Part shown: piece by piece, positions 43,301 through 52,173 of the stretch
Position numbering within the stretch: the stretch's first letter is position 1
How the letters are laid out: each line of letters opens with the position of its first letter
Assembly (NCBI GenBank): GCA_019694675.1
Contig: JAIBBK010000027.1
Location: 1-61,222 of the forward strand
Origin: Ignavibacteria bacterium
GTDB lineage: Bacteria; Bacteroidota; Ignavibacteria; Tepidaquicellales; Tepidaquicellaceae
Direction: 5' to 3'
Length of the DNA stretch: 61,222 nt
The notes under the pieces: generated by a model
Told to the model about the DNA's origin: nothing
Database searches by the model: none
What the model saw: the letters and a program-made list of their open reading frames with translations, nothing else
Position numbers and translations under genes: made by a program

Positions 43301-43491
43301 GTGCAGGCAGCAGAAGATCGCTTGGAATTGCAGTTGTCGGAGGACTTATTTTCTCCGGCATTCTGACTCTCTACATTGTCCCTGCCATATATTCATATCT
43401 CTCTAAAAAAGCAGTTGAAGAATTTCCTCAGGAGGACGAATCTGTTCCTTCCATCAGTTCTGCATCGGGGCTGGATCCTCTGCCCGACTGA
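40393..43491 (+). CDS. RND efflux transporter permease (AcrB/HAE1 family)
   Basis: Proton-driven inner-membrane pump exporting drugs or other hydrophobic compounds. 1032 residues with the expected 12 helices and two large periplasmic loops. The proton-relay aspartate pair is visible in GMVCDDAIVVLENIY. The N-terminus SLSSVNIQRPVLSLVISIVL and the C-terminal GLVTKNAILIVEFA with a following GFGAGSRRSLGIAVVGG are standard. Specificity cannot be predicted. It ends with a short acidic tail after the last helix. Confidence 0.95.
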   Translation: MSLSSVNIQRPVLSLVISIVLVLFGLVGLFNLEVREYPNIDPPIVTVSTTYPGANSDVIEAQITEPLEQSINGIDGIRIMSSTSREQQSNISVEFVLDKDIDAAANDVRDRVARVLRQLPAGIDNPVVEKADADATPIIIVFVKSETRSILEVNEFAQNVIAERIQTIPGVSSTRLFGEKKFSMRVRMDPDKLTAYGLSPVDIQTALRRENAELPSGRVEGEKTELTIRTFGRLSTPDEFNNIIVKQSDGAVVRLSDIGYTEYAAENERNEVRGKGTIGVTVAILPQPGANVLQISDDFRSRFEEIKKELPPDVNAELIYDFSTFVRKTVKEVEETIFIAFGLVVMIIFLFLRDWRSTLIPVVAIPVSIIATFFVMYIVGYSINVLTLFGIILAIGMVCDDAIVVLENIYTKIEHGMDPIQAAFKGSKEIYFAVISTTISLAAVFLPIMFLEGLTGRLFREFAVVISGSVIISAFVALTLSPMLSSRLLKVHKPHWFYRVTEPFYEWLTRAYRDSLATFMKMRWVSIVIMIVVSALIVLLDRTLKTELAPFEDRSNLRVSLTAPEGSSFDFTNRYVREVGQFVIDSIPEARFPVEIVAGGGSPAVNTGVVNIYLKEPEERTKPVEAVMKKLSSVIGQFTGVRSSVSQPPTIGSRFGGLPVQFVIMSQDFDKLVEVLPEFLEEANKDPRLQFVDANLKVNKPEITLTIDRDRAADLGVSVEDVGRTLQIAFGGERMGYFLRDGKQYQVIGQLEKEFRNDPADLEQLYVKNSSGDMITLASLVKLEEQSVPTSRFRYNRNSSATISAGTKPGFTLGDGNAAMKEIAERVLGDDFSTSFTGQSKDYEESSSSLLLVFFFAIVLIYLVLSAQFESFIDPFIIILTVPLAVAGALISLWYFDMTMNIFSQIGMVMLIGLVTKNAILIVEFANQIKATGVDKVRAVQESAVRRFRPILMTSLSTILGILPIALGFGAGSRRSLGIAVVGGLIFSGILTLYIVPAIYSYLSKKAVEEFPQEDESVPSISSASGLDPLPD

Positions 43492-43545
43492 TTTGAGATA
43501 ACCTTTTCCCCTGCAATTCGTATCCTGCAGGTAATTCATTCTGCT

Positions 43546-44988
43546 ATGCGGAATATTCTAAGCATCTCAAAGCATATGAAAATTGCCACAGTTATAACCG
43601 CGGTCTTGCTTGCTACCGGCATATCTTTCGGACAACTGCCTAACAGCAACATGTACCTTTTCTCACAAAAGAACCTTCATGCCATTCCGCCGCAATATAT
43701 GGCCCCCTGGAGCTACTCTGCGATCTGGGGCTATGCAGCGCCGGACGGCAGAGAATATGCAATCCTTGGCTGCGGACTGGGCACTGCATTCTATGATGTT
43801 ACGGATTCATCCAACGTTCGTGAGGTCGGGTTCTTTCCCACACCTATCAACCTTTCAAATCCCGATGCGGGAGTTCTCTGGGTTGAAATGAAAGTGTACT
43901 CACATTATGCCTATGTAGTGTCGGAAGCAGATACAAGCGGAGTGAGAATATTCGATCTGAGGTACTTGCCGGATTCCGTTAAGTACGTAAAGAAGTTCAT
44001 GGCACCCGGGCACAGCTCAACTCATACAATTTCACAGGAAGGCCCGTATCTTTACCTCAACGGCGCTAATGCATCTTTCGGGCAGGGGACAGCTGTTCTT
44101 GACCTGACAAATGATCCGGAGAATCCGGTTGTGAGAGGAAGATGGAATACGCGGTATGTGCATGACAGCAGAGTGCTCAGGGATACGATCTTTGCGATGA
44201 ACATAAATGCGGGTGACGGTCAGATCACAATTATTGATGCAAGGAACAAGGACAGTCTGAAGACCATTACGCAGTGGTTGAATCTCCCGAACCCTTCTCC
44301 TCACAATTGCGCTCTTACAAAATCGCGGGATTATCTGTATGCAACGGAGGAGGTCGGAGCATTACCGAGACTGCTGAAGATCTGGGATATCCGCGATCTG
44401 GGAAATGTTACGCAGGTTGCAACATGGCAGCCCACAGGAATTACAACATCAATTGTTCACAATGTGGAGATCTACGGAGATACTGCAGTGATTGCGCACT
44501 ACACTGCCGGTGTAAGAGTGCTGAACATTGCAAACCCGGCCTCGCCTGTTGAGATCGGATGGTATGATACCTATCCGCAAAACAACAGCAACAACTATCT
44601 AGGATGCTGGGGAGTTTATAAATTACCTTCGGGCAAAATAATTGCATCCGATATGACCACCGGATTGTATGTGCTTAAGATGGGGCAGTCGGTCGGGATA
44701 AGCAATCCAACAGAAGAGGCTGCAGGATTTGCGCTGGAGCAGAATTATCCGAATCCGTTCAATCCCGTAACAACCATAAGTTACAGAACAGGAAAGTCTG
44801 CTTTCGTTAATCTCAAAGTGTATGATATACTTGGAAACGAACTGTCTTCGCTTGTTAACGGAAAAGCGCAGGCCGGTCAGCACAAAGTTGATTTTGACGG
44901 ATCGAATCTCGCCACAGGAGTATATTACTACTCGCTTTTTGCAGACGGAGAGAGGATCTCTACAAAGAGGATGACTCTCATTAAGTGA
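43546..44988 (+). CDS. Choice-of-anchor B family protein with T9SS type A sorting domain
   Basis: Secreted beta-propeller-like protein. It opens with a signal peptide; an in-frame ATG at 43576 (MKIATVITAVLLATG) gives a better one than the 43546 ATG. The body carries LVIVD-like repeats (GVRIFDLRYLPDSVKYV, GTAVLDLTNDPENPVVRG, TIIDARNKDSLKTI), the pattern of the choice-of-anchor B family. The end is a type IX sorting domain: LEQNYPNPFNP, then ATGVYYYSLFADGERISTKR. Function of the family is not known; surface display is inferred from the sorting domain. It converges on the PLP enzyme gene with nine bases between. Confidence 0.85.
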   Translation: MRNILSISKHMKIATVITAVLLATGISFGQLPNSNMYLFSQKNLHAIPPQYMAPWSYSAIWGYAAPDGREYAILGCGLGTAFYDVTDSSNVREVGFFPTPINLSNPDAGVLWVEMKVYSHYAYVVSEADTSGVRIFDLRYLPDSVKYVKKFMAPGHSSTHTISQEGPYLYLNGANASFGQGTAVLDLTNDPENPVVRGRWNTRYVHDSRVLRDTIFAMNINAGDGQITIIDARNKDSLKTITQWLNLPNPSPHNCALTKSRDYLYATEEVGALPRLLKIWDIRDLGNVTQVATWQPTGITTSIVHNVEIYGDTAVIAHYTAGVRVLNIANPASPVEIGWYDTYPQNNSNNYLGCWGVYKLPSGKIIASDMTTGLYVLKMGQSVGISNPTEEAAGFALEQNYPNPFNPVTTISYRTGKSAFVNLKVYDILGNELSSLVNGKAQAGQHKVDFDGSNLATGVYYYSLFADGERISTKRMTLIK

Positions 44989-44997
44989 ACTGATTGC

Positions 44998-46197
44998 TCA
45001 GCGGAAGTCTTTCAGAGCTGCAGTAAGAGCGGTAATGTCATCCTCGTTGTTGAACAGGTGTGCCGCAAGCCTCAGGTAACCTTCCCGAAGGGCAATGAAG
45101 ATATTTCGGCTTTCAAGGTGTTTCTGCACCTCTTCATTCCTTGATTTGTCATTGTGAGAGAATATCAGAATGTTTGATCTGTGCCTCGGTTCAAGGTCTG
45201 ATTCGATCGTGAAAGCTGTGCCTTCGGTTTCCTGTAGGAAAAGGTCCTGCAGAGAAAGTATATGCCGGAAGATATTCTCTACTCCAAGCTTTAGAAAGAG
45301 TTCTATCGAAGACTCCATACCGATCATCCCCAGCGTGTTCGGTGTGGAATTTTCGAATGCCGCGCCGTCGTGGCGGAAGTCAAGCCTGTAGTTGAGAAAG
45401 TTTTTGAAATCGTAGTTGATCGAAGATGTTGCAACGTAAGTTGGTTCCACAAGATGCCTGATCTCAGGAGAAATGTACGCAAACCCTATCCCGGATGGAG
45501 ACATCATCCACTTCTGTCCGCCGGTTGCAAAAAAATCCACATTGCTCTTCTTCACATTTAGCGGACACGCTCCTGTTGACTGGATCGCATCAACAAGAAG
45601 CATACAGCCGTATTTCCTGCAGATGCGGGATACGGAATCAAGATCGTTGCGGAAGCCGAGAAATTCAACAGAACTGATCGCAAGGACTTTTGCTTTGTTA
45701 TCTGCAATTGTCCTTTCGATATCATCCTCGCGTATCTTCCCGTTGTCTGACGGGATCATCGCTATTCGAATCCCTCTTAACCTCTCCTGATTCATGATGG
45801 AATATGGAATTGACGGAAACTCAGAATCGGCGAACGCAATGCAGTCACCTGCCTGAAGCTTCACCCCGTTGGAGAAAATGTTGATGCCGTGTGTGGTGCT
45901 GCCCGTGATGATTATGTCATCTTTCTCCGCGCCAATGAGCTCCGCGCATTTGGCTTTGAGTGTATCTGCGATCCTGAAGTTGAAGAGACTGAGGTTCTTG
46001 TTTGTGAAAGTGAATTCGTCTATGAAACTGATCAGCCGTCGCCTTGTTTCAAGCGAGTACTGCGAATAGTGGGCTGAATCAAGGTATGTGCAAGACTCCA
46101 CAATGGGAAACAGCTTTCTTGCATCTTCAAAACTGTTTACTGATTCGATCAGATTTTCAGCGGCTGTTGCCGTCTCAAATTTTTCAAATTCACTCAT
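44998..46197 (-). CDS. Class V aminotransferase-fold PLP enzyme
   Basis: 399 residues of the cysteine desulfurase/aminotransferase class V fold, with PLP Lys229 in ATGGQKWMMSPSG and the ADSEFPSIPY and DAIQSTGACPLNV segments. The catalytic loop of SufS/IscS-type desulfurases, with its conserved cysteine, is not apparent: the matching region reads EPRHRSNILIFS. It is therefore more likely an epimerase, lyase or kynureninase-like enzyme than a sulfur donor. Its ATG directly follows the lytic transglycosylase stop codon on the same strand without a gap, so it is downstream in the same operon. Confidence 0.82.
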   Translation of the reverse strand: MSEFEKFETATAAENLIESVNSFEDARKLFPIVESCTYLDSAHYSQYSLETRRRLISFIDEFTFTNKNLSLFNFRIADTLKAKCAELIGAEKDDIIITGSTTHGINIFSNGVKLQAGDCIAFADSEFPSIPYSIMNQERLRGIRIAMIPSDNGKIREDDIERTIADNKAKVLAISSVEFLGFRNDLDSVSRICRKYGCMLLVDAIQSTGACPLNVKKSNVDFFATGGQKWMMSPSGIGFAYISPEIRHLVEPTYVATSSINYDFKNFLNYRLDFRHDGAAFENSTPNTLGMIGMESSIELFLKLGVENIFRHILSLQDLFLQETEGTAFTIESDLEPRHRSNILIFSHNDKSRNEEVQKHLESRNIFIALREGYLRLAAHLFNNEDDITALTAALKDFR

Positions 46198-47253
46198 TCA
46201 CTTCTTCTTTGATTTTTTCTTCTGTTTTGGTTGCTTTGTCTGTTCGGGTTCTTTAAGGTTGCTTTCAAACATCTTTTTGTATGCGTCATAGTAAAACATG
46301 ATACTGTTCACATAATTGTAAGGCTCCTTCCAGTTGTCAAGCGATCCGTATGGCGGCCTCTTTGAATCGGGCCATACAAGTGCGTGTATTGAGTCTTCCT
46401 TTGACGAAAGGAACGGATACGCCTCTTTCACGTTATCCCACTGCTTGTAATCCTTTTCGAAATATGCAGTAATCGTCATTGCATCTATGACTCTGCCGAG
46501 ACCTGCATTGTAAGCGGCAAGCGCGAACTTGTATTTCTCATCGCCGAACTCCCTGAACTGCGATACCAGCGCCGCATAGTAGTAGATACCTGCTATCAGG
46601 TTGTTCTTGGGATTTCTTGTATCGTCAAGGTCAAGAGTGTTCTGAAGGCTTTCGCCGGTCCTCGGCATTAACTGCATGAGTCCGAAAGCTCCGGCATGCG
46701 ACCTTGCATTTGCGTTGAAATATGATTCCTGTCTGATGATTGCAAGAATGAGCCGCCAGTCGATCTTGTACAGGTTGCATTCCTGAACTATGACATCTCC
46801 AAGCTCCTTAACAAGATTTTCAACGTTGCCGAGCTTGAACTCTTTACTGACATTCTGGATCTTGTCTGAGATCCTTTCGAGATCCCGGGCATTGATGTTC
46901 TTTGCGGTCTGGTGAAAATTACTGTTTGAAGTGAACAGGTCAAGCAGTGTGTTCCAGTCCCTGAAAAGATTCTCGACGTATTCGTTGTTCCTGAAAGACC
47001 TTTCGCTCAGCAGTTTTTCCAGTGTCTCTCCGCTTACACTGCTGCTTCCCGAAGGCGAGATCACATTATTGTTCTCTATCCCGCCGGCTGATTCGCTCTT
47101 GCCGGCATAAACGGCCGATGAGGATTCTTTGATTGAATATACGGCAAGAAGCACGAGTATTAATGTGGATAATACCAGAAACCAGATATTTCCGTGGCTT
47201 CCTGTTGCATGTACAGACTGATCCTGATATTCCGCTTCCAGTGTGTGTTCCAT
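46198..47253 (-). CDS. Membrane-anchored lytic transglycosylase (SLT domain)
   Basis: Cuts peptidoglycan between MurNAc and GlcNAc. One N-terminal membrane helix (WFLVLSTLILVLLAVYSI, about residues 25-42) anchors it. The SLT domain follows: catalytic Glu176 in AIIRQESYFNANARS, GAFGLMQLMP motif and the AAYNAGLGRV motif. A low-complexity lysine-rich tail (KKKSKKK) ends it. Length 351. First gene of the unit with the PLP enzyme. Confidence 0.9.
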   Translation of the reverse strand: MEHTLEAEYQDQSVHATGSHGNIWFLVLSTLILVLLAVYSIKESSSAVYAGKSESAGGIENNNVISPSGSSSVSGETLEKLLSERSFRNNEYVENLFRDWNTLLDLFTSNSNFHQTAKNINARDLERISDKIQNVSKEFKLGNVENLVKELGDVIVQECNLYKIDWRLILAIIRQESYFNANARSHAGAFGLMQLMPRTGESLQNTLDLDDTRNPKNNLIAGIYYYAALVSQFREFGDEKYKFALAAYNAGLGRVIDAMTITAYFEKDYKQWDNVKEAYPFLSSKEDSIHALVWPDSKRPPYGSLDNWKEPYNYVNSIMFYYDAYKKMFESNLKEPEQTKQPKQKKKSKKK

Positions 47254-47389
47254 TTTGTGCGAAAACTTAGCTATTAGGCATTTCTATTACAATTGCATTT
47301 TCAGAATGCCCGGGACTTCAGACGATCTCAAAATACAATGCATCGCATTCCAGTCCGGCGCCGTGAAGTGCCGGAATAGGGAAAATTCC

Positions 47390-47419
47390 TTGTTAGTTCC
47401 TGCCTTATTGAGTAATTTC
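47390..47419 (+). promoter_or_regulatory. Possible promoter of tig-clpP
   Basis: TTG at 47390-47392, 20 bases, TAATTTC at 47413-47419. Near the Bacteroidota -33/-7 form but with a final C; about 30 bases before the tig TTG start. Weak. Confidence 0.3.
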
Positions 47420-47449
47420 AGCGTTTAGAACAATCAATAAATACTCAAG

Positions 47450-48742
47450 TTGGACACTAAGCTGACCGATCTTGAAGGTTCCAGAAAACAGCTGGAATCT
47501 TCGCTTACGTATGATGAACTTAAGCCTCATTTTGAGAAGGCTTTGTTTGAATTCAGCAAAAAAGCCGTTGAACCTGGATTTAGAAAGGGTAAGGTTCCGA
47601 TGAACATTATACGGAAGAAATACGGCGAAAGTATTGAATATGGTTCGCTTGAAGATATTGCGGGCGACATATTCAGCGATTATCTTGGTTCAGAGGGGGA
47701 AAGCCTTCGTATTGTTGGAAGACCTGTCATTACAGACATTGATTACAAACCGAAAGAGTCTCTCAATATCAGGATCGAATTTGAAGTCTTGCCGGAGATC
47801 AAGGACATTGTCTACAAGGGACTTGACCTGGAGAAGACAAAATATGAACTTGACGATTCACTGGTGGATGATGAGATCAAATACCACCGGTTCCGAAAAG
47901 CAACGCATGAAATTGACGGGCAGGCGCTTGACGATCAGTACTTAATCACTGTTGATCTTCAAAATCTTGATGATGCCGGAAACATTTTGCTCGGTGAATC
48001 TCAGAAAGGAATGACCGTTTATCTTGGTAACGAGCAGATCTACCCCGAATTCCGTGAAGCCTTCAGAGGGATAAGGGAAAACGAAACCAGAATTGTCGAC
48101 TCTAAGAATGCAGACGGAAATCCGAAGAAAGTCAGGGTCACATGTACAAAAGTCGAGAAGATAGTGCCCCCTGAGTTAACCCCGGAATTCTTCAGGGAAG
48201 TAACCGGAAAAGAAGACATAAATACGGAAGAAGAATTCAGAAGTGAAATAAGAAGCGAGCTTCAGAAGATCTACGACGGTATTGCTGAAAGGAAATTCCG
48301 AAACGATGTGATGGAAGAACTCGTGAGAATGAATGACGTGTCTGCTCCTGAAGCGCTCGTAGATTCTGTGCTTACAGATGTGATAAATGAGTACAAGTCT
48401 CAGTTTCAGGGAAAGAAGGTCCCGGATAATTTTGATGAAGCGGCTTTCAGAAAGGAAAGAAGGCCAGATGCGATCCTGTCTGCAAAGTGGATGCTTATCA
48501 GGGATAAGCTGGTTGAACTGGAAACTCTGGCGGTCAGCGATGACGACTACATGAGACTTGCCGAAAAGGAAGCCGGAAGGTATGGAATACCGGCTGAGAA
48601 GATACTTGAGATACTGAAGAAAGATGAAAACATTTCGGGCAAACTTCTTACAGACAAAGTGATAGAAATTGTAGAGCGAAATGCAAACGTAAAAGAGAAA
48701 GTTGAGAAAAAGTCAGCTGAGACCGAAGCTAAGGCCTCCTGA
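47450..48742 (+). CDS. tig: Trigger factor, ribosome-associated chaperone
   Basis: Binds nascent chains at the ribosome exit. 430 residues. The N-terminal ribosome-binding domain has the signature EPGFRKGKVPMNIIRKKYG near residues 42-60, corresponding to the GFRxGKxP loop of the family. A central FKBP-like region is present (residues 150-230) but the typical aromatic active-site motifs are reduced, as in other Bacteroidota. C-terminal helical domain with a charged tail (EKVEKKSAETEAKAS). TTG start at 47450. Followed after 36 bases by clpP, the usual order; clpX is not next. Confidence 0.9.
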   Translation: MDTKLTDLEGSRKQLESSLTYDELKPHFEKALFEFSKKAVEPGFRKGKVPMNIIRKKYGESIEYGSLEDIAGDIFSDYLGSEGESLRIVGRPVITDIDYKPKESLNIRIEFEVLPEIKDIVYKGLDLEKTKYELDDSLVDDEIKYHRFRKATHEIDGQALDDQYLITVDLQNLDDAGNILLGESQKGMTVYLGNEQIYPEFREAFRGIRENETRIVDSKNADGNPKKVRVTCTKVEKIVPPELTPEFFREVTGKEDINTEEEFRSEIRSELQKIYDGIAERKFRNDVMEELVRMNDVSAPEALVDSVLTDVINEYKSQFQGKKVPDNFDEAAFRKERRPDAILSAKWMLIRDKLVELETLAVSDDDYMRLAEKEAGRYGIPAEKILEILKKDENISGKLLTDKVIEIVERNANVKEKVEKKSAETEAKAS

Positions 48743-48778
48743 CTTCCCAAAATCCGAAACAAAAAAACTCATATCTTA

Positions 48779-49447
48779 ATGAATTACACTGAAATCATCA
48801 AAAGAAATCAGGGAGCTATTCACAGCGGCCTTGATTCCATCAAGAGCCAGCTGGTGCCGATAGTGGTTGAGCAAACATCTAGGGGCGAAAGAGCTTACGA
48901 TATTTACTCCCGTCTTCTTAAGGAAAGGATCGTATTTCTTGGTTCACCCGTCTATGATGAGATTGCCTCCCTTATCATAGCTCAGTTCCTGTTCCTTGAA
49001 TCGGAAGATCCTGACAAGGACATAATGCTTTATATCAATTCACCTGGCGGCAGTGTTACAGCAGGGTTGGGAATTTATGACACGATGCAGTACATTAAGC
49101 CGGACGTCTCGACCATCTGCGTCGGACTGGCAGCTTCGATGGGACAGTTTCTGCTTACCGGCGGATCGCAGGGAAAGAGAATAGCACTGCCCAATGCCAA
49201 GATCCTCATGCATCAGCCGTGGGCTGGCGGTTTGCAGGGTCAGACGACTGACATTCTTATCCATGCCAGGGATATGGAGAAGACAAGGGAAACTCTGTTC
49301 AAGATCATTTCAAAACATTCCGGTCAACCGTACGAAAAGGTGGCTGCGGATGCAGAGCGGGACAATATCATGAATCCGGAAGAAGCAAAGAAGTACGGCC
49401 TCATTGACGATATTCTGATTCAGAGGGACAAGAAGGAAAAGAAGTGA
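48779..49447 (+). CDS. clpP: ATP-dependent Clp protease proteolytic subunit
   Basis: Serine protease core that degrades proteins delivered by ClpX or ClpA. Active-site residues are seen: Ser120 in [11 protein letters not shown], His145 in [11 protein letters not shown] and an aspartate near 195 in AERDNIMN. 222 residues include a short propeptide-like N-terminus before [17 protein letters not shown]. Lies between tig and a DUF2723 gene; the expected clpX gene is not in this window. Confidence 0.95.
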   Translation: MNYTEIIKRNQGAIHSGLDSIKSQLVPIVVEQTSRGERAYDIYSRLLKERIVFLGSPVYDEIASLIIAQFLFLESEDPDKDIMLYINSPGGSVTAGLGIYDTMQYIKPDVSTICVGLAASMGQFLLTGGSQGKRIALPNAKILMHQPWAGGLQGQTTDILIHARDMEKTRETLFKIISKHSGQPYEKVAADAERDNIMNPEEAKKYGLIDDILIQRDKKEKK

Positions 49448-49483
49448 TCTCCACAAAACCATCATCAAAATCAATCTAGATAA

Positions 49484-52141
49484 ATGGATTTCAAGAATCT
49501 GAACAGGGTAGTGGGAGCCATAGTGTTTCTGTTTGCTACCGTTGTATATGCTCTGACTGTACAGCCGACTTTCTCATTCTGGGACTGCGGTGAATTTATT
49601 GCATGCGCTTACACTCTTTCCGTACCTCATCCACCGGGAGCCCCGTTCTTCACGCTTGTTGGAAAGATATTCTCGATGTTTCCAATTGCGGCCGACATCG
49701 GACTTCGGGTCAATTATCTTTCCGTTATCTCAAGTTCGTTGTGTGTCCTGTTCCTTTATCTTATCACGGTGATGGTAATAAAGAACTGGAAGGGCATGCC
49801 GAAGACGATCGGAGATGCGCTTCTCTACTGCGGTGCGGCGGCGGTCGGTGCGCTTTCGTATGCATTCAGCGAATCCTTTTGGTTCAACGCTCTTGAGACA
49901 GAAGTTTACGCAATGGGTACATTCCTTATCGGGCTTTGCATGTATCTGCTTATGCTTTGGTGGGAGAAAGCAGATGAGCCGGGAAGCGACAAGTATCTTC
50001 TTTTGGTTGCTTATGTCGTAGGACTCTCTATCGGTATTCACCTCCTCGTGGCTCAGTGCATCTTCCTTGCCGGGCTGTTCTTCTACTTCAGAAGATATGA
50101 GTACTCCCCGAAAACCCTTTTGATAGCAATTGCCATTTCAGCAGTTGCATTCTTCATCGTATATCCGGGCATTGTTAAGAAATTCCCGTCGCTGATGTCG
50201 GGCAGTGTAATGGTGGGCGTGCTTGCGGTAGGAATTGTGATCTTCGGGATCTACTATGCAAGAGTGAACAAGAATCCCGTTCTGAGTCTCGTAACACTCT
50301 CGCTGTTCCTGATCATTCTCGGTTATTCGACGTATATCTCGATTCTCATCAGAGCAAATGTAACTGACCTTCCGATAAACGAGAATGCCCCAAGCAACAT
50401 TGAGACTTTGCTCTCTTACCTTAACAGGGAACAGTACGGCCAGCAGCCGCTGCTGCTTCCGAGAAGGTATTCGCAGGAGCCGCAGCATCAGGCGATCTAT
50501 CAGAACTATTCGTCCGATATGGAGTTCATGTGGAAGTATCAGATCAATCACATGTTCAACAGATACTGGTTCTGGAACTACATCGGAAGGGAGGGGTATA
50601 ATCAGAACGACGGTGTGGACTTCGGAAAGTACTGGGCCATACCTTTCATAATAGGAATGTTCGGATTGTTCTATCACTTCCGGAAAGACTGGAAGCTTGC
50701 TCTCATATTCTTATTCATGTTTCTTATGATGGGAGTCATTACAGCTCTTTACCAGAATCAGCAGGAGCCTCAGCCGCGGGAAAGAGACTACTTCTATGTG
50801 GGCGCATTTTTTGCATTTTCGATGTGGATAGGAGTCGGCGTGGCCGGACTCGCCGAGATAATTAAGGAAAAATTCAGCAAGGTCTCTATGGTTGCGGTTG
50901 CAGCCGTTGTAGTCCTGGTTTCGTTTGCATTTGTTCCGGTGAATATGCTTGTGAAGGGATACTACTACCAAAGCAGGCATGGAAATTACTTTCCGTTTGA
51001 TTATGCATACAATCTTCTTCAGAGCCTTGAAAAAGATGCGATACTCATTACAAACGGAGACAATGACACATTCCCTCTCTGGTGCCTGCAGGCAGTTTAC
51101 GGCATCAGAACCGATGTTAGGATCATCAACCTTTCTCTTGCACAAACCGACTGGTATAACCTTCAGCTTAAGAACGAAAGGCCCTACGGCGCGCTTACTG
51201 TTCCAATGACGTTGTCTGATGCACAGCTGAAGAAGCTTCAGCCGGTGCAGTGGGATGAGAAGAAGCCGGTATCATTCGACATCCCGGTGAATGCCTATCC
51301 CGATTCAATGAGAAACAGGCCCGACCTTCCGACGAGGATCACAGTGAATGTGCCCCCGACCATAAGACAGCAATCGCAGAATCAGGTGATCACGGCGCTT
51401 AAGGCAAATGATCTTCTGCTTATAGACATCATAAAGGCGAACAAGTTTGAAAGGCCGTTCTATTTTTCGATCACCGTCTCGGAAGACAATTTCGTCGGAC
51501 TCGGTGACTATCTCGTAATGGAAGGAATGGCGCAAAGGCTTGTGCCGTACAAAGTGACTATGACCGGAGATGAAGGAGTTAATATTGAGGTTATGAAGAA
51601 GTGTCTTTTTGATAATCCTCCCGTAGCTTCCAAGACACCTCAGTACGGATTCAGATTCACCGGCCTTAATGATCCTGGTGTTTTCTATAACGAGGATCAG
51701 ACAAGAATGGCGCAGACTTACAGAACAGTCTTCATGAGGCTCGCATATGCTTATTCGGTGGATTCTTCAAAACTGAAACTGGCTGAGGAGGTGCTTGATA
51801 AGATGGAGAAAGATATTCCGCGGAAGGTGATACAGATGGATTACAGAATTGAATATGATGTTGCGATGCTATACAACAGGCTCGGCAATACGGCGAAATT
51901 CGAAGAGTATGCAAACAACATAGAGTCGCGGGCCGAAGAAGAAATAAAGAAGAATCCGACAAATGTGCAGAGCTACTACAACCCTTACAGGATCCTTCTT
52001 GATATCTATGACACGAAAGGTGAATATCAGAAAGCTCTTGACCTGCTCAACAAACTTTCCGCGATCAGTCCGGGAGATGCAAGCGTGAAGCAGAAAATTG
52101 AATCCATCAAACTCAAGATGGCAACTCAATCAGGCAAGTGA
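49484..52141 (+). CDS. DUF2723 multi-spanning protein, possible protein O-mannosyltransferase-like, with TPR
   Basis: 885 residues with about ten to twelve membrane helices followed by a long soluble region. The N-terminal loop has Asp34 and Glu37 in FWDCGEF and the HPPGAPFF segment that define DUF2723 proteins, a family compared with GT-C sugar transferases. The soluble part has a lipid-facing beta region and C-terminal TPR-like helices (EEVLDKMEKDI, then EYQKALDLLNKLSAISP). Likely transfers a sugar from a polyprenyl carrier at the periplasmic face; the acceptor is unknown. Adjacent to a second membrane glycosyltransferase 32 bases downstream. Confidence 0.83.
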   Translation: MDFKNLNRVVGAIVFLFATVVYALTVQPTFSFWDCGEFIACAYTLSVPHPPGAPFFTLVGKIFSMFPIAADIGLRVNYLSVISSSLCVLFLYLITVMVIKNWKGMPKTIGDALLYCGAAAVGALSYAFSESFWFNALETEVYAMGTFLIGLCMYLLMLWWEKADEPGSDKYLLLVAYVVGLSIGIHLLVAQCIFLAGLFFYFRRYEYSPKTLLIAIAISAVAFFIVYPGIVKKFPSLMSGSVMVGVLAVGIVIFGIYYARVNKNPVLSLVTLSLFLIILGYSTYISILIRANVTDLPINENAPSNIETLLSYLNREQYGQQPLLLPRRYSQEPQHQAIYQNYSSDMEFMWKYQINHMFNRYWFWNYIGREGYNQNDGVDFGKYWAIPFIIGMFGLFYHFRKDWKLALIFLFMFLMMGVITALYQNQQEPQPRERDYFYVGAFFAFSMWIGVGVAGLAEIIKEKFSKVSMVAVAAVVVLVSFAFVPVNMLVKGYYYQSRHGNYFPFDYAYNLLQSLEKDAILITNGDNDTFPLWCLQAVYGIRTDVRIINLSLAQTDWYNLQLKNERPYGALTVPMTLSDAQLKKLQPVQWDEKKPVSFDIPVNAYPDSMRNRPDLPTRITVNVPPTIRQQSQNQVITALKANDLLLIDIIKANKFERPFYFSITVSEDNFVGLGDYLVMEGMAQRLVPYKVTMTGDEGVNIEVMKKCLFDNPPVASKTPQYGFRFTGLNDPGVFYNEDQTRMAQTYRTVFMRLAYAYSVDSSKLKLAEEVLDKMEKDIPRKVIQMDYRIEYDVAMLYNRLGNTAKFEEYANNIESRAEEEIKKNPTNVQSYYNPYRILLDIYDTKGEYQKALDLLNKLSAISPGDASVKQKIESIKLKMATQSGK

Positions 52142-52173
52142 TGCAGTATCAACTTGAAGACTGATAAAGATTA

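Noticed and set aside
44998..46197. Cysteine desulfurase (SufS/IscS)
   Set aside because: The fold fits but the conserved cysteine loop is not present.
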